In this document: piece after piece, positions 14,401 to 26,400 of the stretch
Numbering within the stretch: position 1 is the stretch's first letter
How the letters are laid out: the number at the start of each line of letters is the position of its first letter
NCBI GenBank assembly: GCA_037783415.1
Contig: JAZGTN010000086.1
Coordinates: forward strand, 1,044,001 to 1,108,000
Direction: 5' to 3'
Origin: Leptasterias polaris
Lineage: Eukaryota > Echinodermata > Asteroidea > Forcipulatida > Asteriidae
Length of the DNA: 64,000 nt
Notes under the pieces: generated by a model
What the model was told of the DNA's origin: nothing
What the model saw: only the letters and a program-made list of their open reading frames with translations
The model's database searches: none
Position numbers and translations under genes: made by a program

Positions 14401-17400
14401 TTCTGTATGCTATAAAAAAAACGTAAAGTCTGTCCTGAGCCAATATGGTTCATCAGGCTGGTATTTATATCTGGTTTCATTGGCATTACCTTTATTTATT
14501 TCCAGTTTTTGAAGTTTTTAAATTATGAGACACATTTATGTAACACCTTCTAATGGTTTATAAGGTGCTGCAATGCATTCAGCAGTCACTGCTTAAAACA
14601 CCAAGGCAGGGCTCGAATTTGGGGAAAAAATCCACAAGACCGCAGGGCTTGTTGCTCAGAATTTTTACTGGACCGGAACATTTTTTACAAGACCGAAGTC
14701 ATACGAGAAGAAAAAATCCAAAACGGAACAAAAACACACCAAAAGTTAACTTGTTTTTTCATACTTCTGCGCCCGTGCAAGTTTTTCACTTGCAGATCGC
14801 TTAACAGGCAGTTTGGGCTTTGAAACCCCTTCGAGAAATTTCCACATACCTTCTTTTTACGCGACGTTTGCTTCCATAGCAAGACGTGTGGAAACAAGAC
14901 GTTGCTTTTAATCCATGCAACACAGGGATGTGTGGTGTTGAAAGCATACAACCAAGACGTTATCGATACGATTTCAACACTATGTAATTCGTTTGTAAGG
15001 TATCAGACTTCAAAGTGACTACATCCAATGTGTATGTACACGGTCAGTGGTATACGAACGATGCGCTGTTTACTGTGTTGTGCCGCCGGGCACCAATACA
15101 TCATGCATGCACTGTGGAAACGGAGGGTGCTGTTCGCTCGCCCCCGGGTGCCTAAACATGGTTTGAGCCCAGCAGTTTTACAAGGTGGTGGGCATGAGTA
15201 AACTGCTGGATGGTAAACTTGCACGCAGCAGCATCACGACGAAGAACGGTCGGCTGGGTTTGACGTTCCGCGCTCGGAATTGATTTGACGACAAAAAGTA
15301 AAAACGGAAACTTTTAAAACTGAGATTGAAATACATTTATTTAATGAAAGATAATATATTTTACATTATTATTAATAATAATATTAGTTTGTTAAAAGAA
15401 ATACACAAGACCGGCGGACTTGTTCGACATAAAGTTTACTGGACCGAAGCTAAAATCACTGGCCTCGGGCCTGCGGTCCAGCGTAAATTTCGAGCCCTGC
15501 AAGGCAAATCCCTTCTCTTAGTGATAAGTGTTCTTTTGCATGCATTACACAACACAGACCTACGGCTTTATGTCTCATATGAAGGACGAAGCAATAATGG
15601 TTAAGTGTCTTGCTTTAGGACACAACTGTCAAGATCGGTACTCGAACCCACACTCTGTTAATTAGAAACACCAGAGCTTGAGTATGGTGCACTTGACCTC
15701 TTGGCCACGACATACCACAATTGGAACAAGTGGAAACAGTTAAGCAATTGAACGGAAGTCACAAGTTCCATTTAACTCTTGAAGTCTCCCGAAGTCTGCC
15801 GAATTCTGATTAATCTACTCTGCGGCAGTAGAATAAATAGCAAGACAAGTTCTCTAAGAACAAAATCTACCAAGCAAGTAGATATACACATGGTGTTACC
15901 ACAAACATTCCATTTAACTGTTAAGGGGAAAAAATTGTAGATGCATAACCCTGAATAATCATGGATTTTATCTGAACTACTTTGCTCTTTGTGTGTGTTT
16001 CAGAGATAACAGCAGCCAACAAGGCCAACGTCTGCACGTTTGCTGTGTGTGGAGAAACACCAGTGGATCAGGCCGTATGTACAAATATTCTGTTTTATAC
16101 AAATATTGAATGCATTTGAGCGCATTGTCACAGAATATAACCAGGGGGTAAAATCTTGACTATTCCATTTCACAAGGTTAAGCCGAGTGAAATGGAAAAG
16201 CCAGATTTCATCAAGTGAGTATAGTCTGTGACAATGCACAAATGAAATACATTAAATATTAGTTTTATATAACTCACAGAGATCCTTGTCATTTGAAAAT
16301 GTTTAACACTAATTACAAAACAGACACGAAAATTCGTCCACCCCAAAAACAGAAAGCTCAAAAAACCAAAACCACAACACCTTCTAAATAATTTGGACGA
16401 CTCAATGTAGGCACCAACCTTGTCCGCACCTTGCCTTGTTTGTACGAACGAGCGGATCAATTTTTGGGAATGACGCCAAAACTTTAGCATAGAAAACAAA
16501 TCCATATACCCGTGCTATATTTATTTCCATATACGACAGTCTAATGTCACAGCAATAAATACATGGCAAAATAAAGGATGACACGTGACATGTGTTCCAT
16601 CGATCAAATGACAAGAATCTATGTGTGAGTTTTATAATCGTAAATATTTGAAGAGTCTGTGTATTCTGATTTAATAATACGCAGTTCTTATATAGCGCTT
16701 TATCTTCTACCGATGGGCGTCTCAAAGCGCTCAGTATTTTTCCTACAAGGTTTGTGGAGTTACGTGTTGAAGTATGATACCTATTCCTTTACATAGCACC
16801 GTGTAATGGTTTACAAGGTGCTGTGGCGCAATATGCAGCCAATCAAACCAGGAACACCGGGGCGAACCCCTTCTCTTTAAATGATAAGTGCACTGGGTTC
16901 TTTTACGTGCATTACACAACACACCGGACCTACGGCTTAACGTCCCATTCGAAGGACAAAGCAATAATGGTTAAGTGTCCCTCTTAAGGATACAAGTGTC
17001 ACGACCTGGACTTGAACCCACACCCTGCTGATCAGAAACACCACAGCTTGAGTTCGGTGTTCTTATCCGCTCAGCCACGACACGCCCTTTGTCAGGTTGG
17101 GTGTAGTTTTATAACTTGTGATAGAGGGCCTCCAAGGTCAAATTCAGTTTTGTGATTCACTCATTTTCCAATAGATAGAGTCCTCATGAAAATGGACAAA
17201 CAAGTTACAAGTCTCTAACCTCGGGTTAAAATGAGGTCAAATTTCACTGTAATTGTGTACACACTGTTCAAGATTGTGCACAGAATGTGTAGATTTTTTT
17301 TCACTCTTTTGTTTGGTCAGGGTTTTCTTTCAGAGGGGTTAAAATTCAGTTTTGTGATCCAATCATTTTCCAATAGAAAAAGTCCTTCTGAAAATTGAAA

Positions 17401-20400
17401 AACAATTTACAAGTCTCTATTCCTTTAGGTTAAAATGGTGTTTAAAATGCCACTGTATTTGAAAAGAAGGTGCACAGGTTTTGAACTTGAATTCTGGACC
17501 GTTTATTGTGGTTGATCATATACCCGTGGTTCTACAGAGAAAAGACAAATTAACCCCAATCAGTTATACATATTGGGCATGTAAGAATGTAACAATAATA
17601 ATCTTTATATGCAATGATAGGGCCTTACATAAACTCAGGTTTCATAATAGACAATGTATATATTGGCAACAATGTCTACATGTAAACAAATCCAAGCGTG
17701 AATTACAAATCTCCTAAGAATCACCTTTCACAGTAACTAAAAACAATACTCACTGTTATGAAGTACGCACGGGGCAGTGATTATTAAGGGAAATGATTCA
17801 AGGATTAAATCGACCTGAATATTTAGGAATTATTTGAGGAATTTATGTGATTAATTTAGAATTAAAATGGCGATTGTATGATCATGGAAACATTGGACAG
17901 TTTGATTCAAGAGAGGGCGCTATTACAAAAACTGTCCCGAGGTGCTTTCGTACAGTATTTGTAATTCAAGATTGTGCACAGAATGTGTAGATTATTTTTC
18001 CCTCTTTTGTTTTGTCAGGGTTTCGTTGTGATGGGCGTCAAGTCATCCGAGCCTTTAATGGTTTGTGCGGCCTGCGCTCGATCCATGAGGGCGAATACCA
18101 GACTACGCAAGCTGGAGAAGAACACAGAGTTTGTCTGTGCGGTTGGACTGGCACCCCAGCGTGGGGTTAAAATGATCGGCTGTTTCCAGTGTTTGAGCGG
18201 AAAGGTAACGCCTTTTAAAGGCAGAGTATACCTTTGGTTTATGAAACCGTTCAGTTATTTTCATCCTATATAAATGTAGACATTTACAATAAAACTAACC
18301 TGTGAAAATTTCACGTATTGAGATATTGCCGAAAAATCCGGAGCGGATATGTCGTTGCAGGAAGAATAATCGCTAATAGGAATAAACAATCTGAGAAACG
18401 TTTCTGACAGAAATGCTTCTCAGATATAAATTTTGGGGTATAAAAACTGATATATTTTTACATAACCACATTACTTCCAAGTAAAATGTTTCATAAGTTG
18501 CTTTTTGCTATCGATAGCTGCTGCTAGGCTTCTAAACAATAGGTTTTTAGTACCAATGATTTTAAGCGTGATTACTAAACGTACACCTTCCCTTTAACAG
18601 TATAACATCATTTGAAACAACTAGTTACATTAGTTTGGTCAGCGTCACTAATACTGTACTTTATCTTGATTGAAAGAGTGTAAGCATTCAAGTTGTAGTA
18701 ATTTTACCACCATTGCAAACCATTAGATAAGATAATAATCTGCAAAAACATTTTTAAATTTTCCCTGATGTTTCGACCCTAGCAGAGTCGTTCTTGAAGA
18801 ATGAAGACTAAAAGAAGAAGACAGAGAAAGACTCTGCTCGGGTCCAAACGTCAGGCCATTAATATTTTGTGTGCATATAATTTATATGCCATAGGCCCTT
18901 TTGGTTGGTAAGCAGTTTGCAACAGGCAATTCTATCTTCTTATCTTAATCCTAATCTTTCAGCCACTTTTGCAGAAGCATATCTTAAAGTTTAAATCCCC
19001 CCGTCAACATTCTACAGGTTGACCTGTCCACATTTGAGGCTTCCAACAGCCTGAGCCAGTACGACAAAGAGCTGAGACGTCTTCGTCAGATGTCCAGCGC
19101 TCGGATCATAGCTAGGGAGATATCCGCCTACCAGCATGTCCAGGCAGTCAGGATTCTGGCTCATCGGAACGGTGACGGGAGAACAACGGAAGGAATCCTG
19201 ATGGTTGGATCAACTGTGAGAGGGGTAAGGTGTAACCCATATGTGACCCGCTCTGTGAAAATGAGTCAGATGTTGACAATTTAAAGAATTGAGTTACATA
19301 CATGGCTGGAAAGAACACACCAGCAGCAGTTATTTGGTATATGTTTAAGCTCTGGGGTGTATCGCGTTGCTGAGTTACTCCCGTTTGAAATTAGCCAAGG
19401 TATCATTTTTGTTGAAAATGAATTACAAGTAAATTGATGTTTAAAACTACAATTTTCGCGCTACATATTAGCAAAAGGACACAAATTAGACTAAAGTATG
19501 ATGTTTTCATAGCTTTATTGACTAAAAATGAGTGTTCTGAAAGTTTACCATGCAAAAATAGATCTTAAAAAAGTAAAAAAAAAAAAAAAAAAAATAATGA
19601 TATTTTCCCCATTGAAAGGTCTTTTACATAATAATGCATTAGGCGACATCTGACTCATTTTCACAGAGCGGGTCACATATTGTCTGCTCAGAACTATAAG
19701 GTCATTAGTGCAGTTTGTATGGGTGTCATAAAATTGCTGTTGCATAATTTGGAGCTCCTGGTAAATGGAGTATATTGATCAAGAGTGGTCCTCATAAGAT
19801 TTGTTTGGCATGGTGAATTTTAACATTCTGTTTATATTGTATAAAATTTGAAATTGTTTTTATAACAAATTGCTATTGGTATTTACTTTCAATTGTGTAC
19901 AAATAAAAGACTGTGTAAAGTCTCCCGAATTCGGAATAATCTACTCCACGGCAGTAGAATAAAAAGCAAGACAAGTTCTCAAAGAACAAATCTACCTAGC
20001 AAGTAGATATACACATGGTGTTACCGCAAACCAAATATATACTGTGTAAATTCATATAAAAATATAGTCTTCGTTCTTGAAAGGTGTTTTCTAGTTTTTG
20101 TAAACTTGAGAAGCAATTTGAAACAAAATTTCAGGATTGCTAGTTCCCGTCATATGAAGTTAGTCCTTTTAATGGCCTGTTGGTTTTTGATTTTCAGCTT
20201 TTAGATCAGTGTACATACCACCTTCAGCTGTCGACAGCAGGGAGACGAATCTACACCCAGGATGGAACATTGATCCTAACGGTGTCCGATCTAATACACT
20301 GGAACCTTGCTTGCTATGGGCTCTCTGGTATGGATATAAATGACCAGCAAGGTGAGTTGAGGAGTAGTGGTGAGAAGTGGTGAGTAGATGAATAGTGGTG

Positions 20401-23400
20401 AGCAGATGAGTAGTGGTGAGAAGTGGTGAGTAGTGGTGAGCAGATGAGTAGTGGTGAGCGGATGAGTAGTGGCGAGCGGATGAGTAGTGGTGAGCGGATG
20501 AGTAGTGGTGAGCGGATGAGTAGTAGTGAGTGGATGAGTAGTGCTGAGCGGATGAGTAGTGCTGAGAAGTGGTGAGTAGTGGTGAGTAGTGGTGAGCAGG
20601 TGGGTAGTGGTGAGCAGATGAGTAGTGCTGAGTGGATGAGTAGTGATGAGTGGATGAGTATTGGTGAGTGAATGAATGGTGGTGAGTGAGTGAATGGTGG
20701 TGAGTGAGTGAATGGTGGTGAGTGAGTGAATGGTGGTGAGTGAGTGAATGGTGGTGAGTGAGTGAATGGTGGTGAGTGAGTGAATAGTGGTGAGCTGATG
20801 AGTAGTGGTGAGTAGGTTAGTAGTGGTGAGTAGATGAGTATCACAATTTGATCACTTTTGCATTTGTGTTTAGTTATTTTACTCAATCGTATCCCATCGC
20901 TTCTTAGTAAGCTACACTTGTTTTTACACATCGGTGTTAAAGAGAAAATCTTGAATCTCTAATTTATGACCTCCACACACTCACTCACTCACTCGGTCGC
21001 CCACAGGCGGGCTCGAGTATGGCTTTTCTGCAAGTAATTCGGTCTTGCATGAGGGTGGCCAGTTCATCTGTTGACTCAACACCGGTGTCCTTTTGCAGCA
21101 CCCCTGTGTAAGACATTTTCGGTCTTCCACGTTTCCAGAGAATGTCAGCTTTAAGGAGCAGTTTGTTGCCACTGCCAGAAACACTGCCCCTTCTCTGTCA
21201 CAATAAGTGTTCCTGCTTCTTTTACATGCTTCTTTTACAACTTTTTATGACTGAATATCCGTCCCATCTGTATGACAGCAATTTTGGTTTAGTGTTTTGC
21301 TCAAAGACACACCACTACCAAAACCCCAACTTTGTTTTTGGTAGATGGAGAAAAGAAGGAGAAAAATGGGGACAAGCGAAAGGAGAGCTTGGACTTGAAG
21401 ACATCATCTGTGCTTCGAATCCCAGTTGAGGTTTGGGTGTCATGTGGGGAGCAGTTTGCACGACCAGAACGTAAGTCTTTGTTTTTATTATACTTTTACT
21501 ACTATTATATTTTGATGTTAATGGAACCAAGGATGCCTCTTAAGTAAACTTAATCACTGTAGCTTGCAAACCTGAGGAAACCTGTAACTAAAGGTGATTG
21601 CTATGTGAACAAGAAACACTGGTGTTAACCCCTACTCTTCCACAATAAGTATATTGGGTTCTTTTAAATGCACTACCAATCCTAGTAATCGTGACCTACG
21701 GCTTAATGTCTCATCCGAAGGACAAAGCAGTTGTGGTAAAGTGTCTTGCTCAACATGCTCAAGGACATAATGTAAGTGCCATGACCGGGACTCGAACCCA
21801 CACTCTGCTGATAAGATACTCTATAGAGCTTGCGTCAAGTGCTTTTAACTGCTCGGCCAAGACACGCCACATATTTTCCAGTTCGGGCAACACCAAGAAC
21901 GCCTCAGTTTTTTGTCAACATTCCTTTGTTTTTTATGACTACTTTTTCCTCTCCCGGTGATTATCAGCTGACAAAGACACACTTACCAAGCTCACATAAC
22001 TTTCAAACGATTTTGGGTTGAACAAAGAAAAATTGACTAAAGTGGGATTTGAACCAACGACCTCTGGATTAACGTGCCGGCGCTCTACCAACAGTTTTTA
22101 AGGTGGAAAACTATCCAAACTATAATACTTCGAAGGGAATCCTTTCTCAAAGTAGTTTATACTATCAACAGCTGCAGCTTCTCACCGAGTTTTGATGGTC
22201 ATTAATTGTTTTGGTGTATTTACCAATCTATGACCCTACCTTTTATCAATCTATTTCAGATGTTGATTACAGGCGGAAACTTTTGCTGCAGCAGAGAGAG
22301 GAGAGAGCAGGAGTCCTTCTTGAACTTGAGAAAGAAAAACACATCTTAAGACAAATGCAAGGTATAACACGTTCAGATTGCTTTGGACTTTTTAAACCAG
22401 TTTGCTTCGGGATTAAGAATCATTTTCTTATTACCTGTGCGTGATCATTTCCACTTAAATTTTTTTTTTCTTCGAGCCATTAAAATAATTTGTATAGTCA
22501 AGAAAGGAAAACTCAGTTTGGACACCCAAATAAAGATGTTTTCTCATTGACGCATGAAGATTTTAAAGACTTGTAATTTTTTTATGGACATGTTTCTAAA
22601 CACAACCAGACTGTTGGAAACTGTTATGTTATAGCTAATCACCCAACAATAGGTAGGTCGATTAAAGAGTGCATAACAACAGTAAGATTGAAAATATACA
22701 TATTCACAGATTTGTACACAACTTACATGGTATAAAGATGGTCATGATGGGAAACTCCCTTTGAAATATTGTTGCTTGAAATGCAACAGTTTTTGAGAAA
22801 TAAGTGAAACATTAGTTTTGGTCTCGCGAGACCAAAACTCAAATGTTTGAAAGAGTGAAAACATATAAGGTTTCTAAACTTTTCTCTTGACTCCAATGAC
22901 CGATTGAGCTTAAACTTTCACAGGTTTGTTATTCCATGTATATGTTGGGTCACATGGAATGTGGGTACTGGTCTTGGACAATTACCAATGTGACACATGT
23001 GCTTAAAACAGCATCCCAAAGAGAGATGAAAGGCCTCATGACAATGCCGAATAATCTGTCTTTACAAAAACCTGTGCATTCTGTGTCTGGGAGAAAACAA
23101 CAACTTAAAAATTGTCATTTCAAGGTTCACCTTTAACAATAGCCCTGCGTATATTGGGACCTAAGAAAGAGATCAAGAGTGCAGGATATTATTAAGACCA
23201 TTAAATCAAAGAGGTGGAGATGGGCAGGTCACCTAGCAAGGAGATATGACAACAGGTGGGCGTGCAAAACAACCAACTGGACTCCAAGAAACAGAACAAG
23301 AAAAAGAGGGAGACAAAACAGCAGATGGAGAGATGAACTAAGTACATAGGGGCATTGCTTGGCAACAGACAGCGCAGGATATAGTGAAATAGAGAATTGG

Positions 23401-26400
23401 TGAAGAGGCTTGAAAGAAAGACATTGTCTAGTAAAAAATGCTATGGGCTAGTGAATATTACTTCTCAACTTGACTTGTGGGCTACTACTAAAAACTGCAA
23501 CCTACATGTACTTGTTTAATGCTCATATTTCTTCCCTTTCAGATGTAAATAATATATTTGGTAAATGTGTTAATTTGTTTTTGAGTGTGTGAATGTAACT
23601 TCATTTGACCATTAAACTGGTTGTGATCGCTACCATTAATACATCAGAAAGACACATTATGAAAATACGTGTTTAAAATCTGGGTTAGTAAAACTTCCTT
23701 GTGGCTTGTAAAGCACACGGTTTACTACCCTGGTGGGCTACTTTACAAAAAGCTTAAAGGTGCTGTATACGTTTGGTAATTGGAGCCTACTGATTGTATT
23801 AATCCTATATAAATGTAGGTACATACAATAAAACTAACCTGTGAAAATTTCACTTCAAAAGGTGGTCGCGTTTTTGAGATATCACCGAAAAACCGGAGCG
23901 AACATTTCCACGCAGGAAGAATATTTCCGATAGGAATACACAGTCTGAGAATCGTTACGGCCGTAACGCTTTTCAGATTCAAATTTTGGGGGATAAAACC
24001 GTAGTACTTCGAAGTGAAAAGTTTTTCAAAATGCATTTTACTATCCAAAGCTACTGTACTTCTTGCCAAGTAAGTTTTTATTGGCATTAATTTTCAGAGT
24101 CCTTACCAAACGTATACAGACCCTTCAAGAGCAAGGCCTTTATTTTATATTTTTATTAGGGCGAAGGACCAATGGAATGGAAGGTCCCCAATACATCAGC
24201 ACCCTAAGCCCGGATGCACCGGTTATGGTGGATGGTGGCTGGACCCAGCCAAGCATGGTGGAAGTCAGGAAATCCTTGACCGTGCACCAACTTGAGAATC
24301 ACCTCCAGGAAGTCAAAGGTCAGCAGAAGCAGCAGGCCAATCACAACACAAAGTCTGTGGTAGATGGCAGCAAGAAACTCTACAGTCAGCCTAACATGGT
24401 AAGCTAGTTAAACATCTATTCATAAATACCTGGGACAGTTTTCTCCATTCTGATTGGCCGAGAGGAGAGCATGTGGCCACGTTTAAACGTGTGATATAAA
24501 CATGGTCAGAGGGTGCTTTCAGGTGCGGGGCATGCAAATTTCACGGCCAAATCTAAGTTGGCAGGTTTCATAGTTTGTTTCACGAAAGTTTGAAACTTGC
24601 TTGCAATAGAATGAAACTTCATAGCGCAAGTCCGAACCTTGCGGAAGGAGTGACTTGGCACTAAAACATGGATAAATCAACGTTGCAGAGTGGAAGTGAG
24701 CTGAGGCTAAACTGTCAGATGTGTTCTGAATTTGTAGAGGTGTTTCGATGTTTATAACGGAAAGGTATTTATGAATGGGAGTAAAATAATGGTGACTCAG
24801 TCTTACACATTCGTGTGAAGCCTTGCAGGATCATTTTAGGCAATGAAAGGTATTTATGAATGGGAGTAAAATAATGGTGACTCAGTCTTACACATTCGTT
24901 TGAAGCCTTGCAGGATCATTTTAGGCCATGAAAGGTATTTATGAATGGGAGTAAAATAATGGTGACTCAGTCTTACACATTCGTTTGAAGTCTTGCAGGA
25001 TCATTTTAGGCCATGCAATTAAGGACCTCTCCTTCAGCTCGGTCCTTTGCGTTGGTTTAAAACCGTGCAGGGTCGTCGCCATGCGATAAAGGACCACGCC
25101 TTCAGGTGTGATAAATAGCAATATGAGATCTGCATATTCATATCATTATTATCATTCATTCAGAAACGTGTAAAGGCCTACAAGAATGGGGACCCATCGG
25201 ATAAGTGGGCCTTTGTGTGGGGATCATCATTATCAGAGATCATGCAGGATGGTACAAACAGATTAGACCTTCGCAAAATGGCCGTGCAACTCTTCACCGC
25301 GGACGGACGGAAACTGACAACATTTGAGGAGATCAAACGAGATCAGTTGGTGTGTGTGTCGTACGGAGATCATTTTAGGGGATCAAAAGGTGAGAAGTAT
25401 ACCCAGCTGTTTTGAGTGAGTATAAGCCGAGGCTGTAACTTTAGTGCTGTAACTTTACCCAACCCCAAAAACCCAAAACAAACATTTCATATTACTATAC
25501 CTCATACATATTCATGATATTACTACACCTTGTACGTATACATGATTGAGAGACAAATTCTCACTGGGTCTATTTACCATCACCAGAGCTGCCAACTCTC
25601 CCTGATTCTGCAGAAAGTTCCCTGAAAATAAACCAATCTTTTCATGTTCTGATGAACAAATAGGAAAAATCTCCCTTATTATGGAAACCTTTTCCCTATT
25701 AGTATTATGTTGAATGTAGTTCTAAATATCTTCCCGATTGCAAGATGCAAATGTCAGCAGCTCTGCATCACTTGCCAGAAGCTAGTTTTGCTGTTTATTA
25801 AGCGCACATATGAGTGAGTATTCATGCACAAGTTAAATATGCATACAGTTCAAAGATATCTTTGTAAAGCGCAAGTGTAGTAGACTGTTGCAGGGGACAC
25901 ACATGCAACATTCTTCTACACGTACGCTTTATGAAGCAATCGTTAAAAACTGTTGCATGGGTGTAAGATGCACGGGCGAAAATTGCCCTAGCCACACACA
26001 TATACATGACAAAAATGGATGGCAGCACACATGTAAATATCTGTGTTTTCCAAAGCTCAATGATGCAGAACTAGAGAATATTGTGGACAATAAAGATGTA
26101 ACTAAATAATTATGTGAGAGGTATAGTGAAACAAATACAAAAAATAGTTAATGGCCTGATGTTTGCGACCCGAGCAAAGTCTTTCTCCAATGCTAAATGA
26201 CAACGCAACACACACAAACAGGTATACTGGTGTAACAGAAGTATTCAAGTGGAAAGAAATGAAAAGAAAGAGGCAGAAAGCACATGGAAAAAGAAATGGA
26301 GAAGAGACTGGGGGGGGGGGGTTTAGAGGAAAGCTGGTTTAACCACAAGAGGTTGGAAACACAAAGGACAAAAACAAAGGTGGGAAGAGGGAGAAGAAGT

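Noticed and set aside
20352..20845. CRISPR-like repeat-spacer array
   Set aside because: Units are contiguous with no unique spacers; this is a minisatellite in a eukaryotic intron. The same applies to the arrays at 9,931-10,430 and 51,455-51,778.
20314..20931. 205-codon HSPPFT/LLIRSP repeat protein on the - strand
   Set aside because: It is the complement of the 18-bp minisatellite after exon 16.
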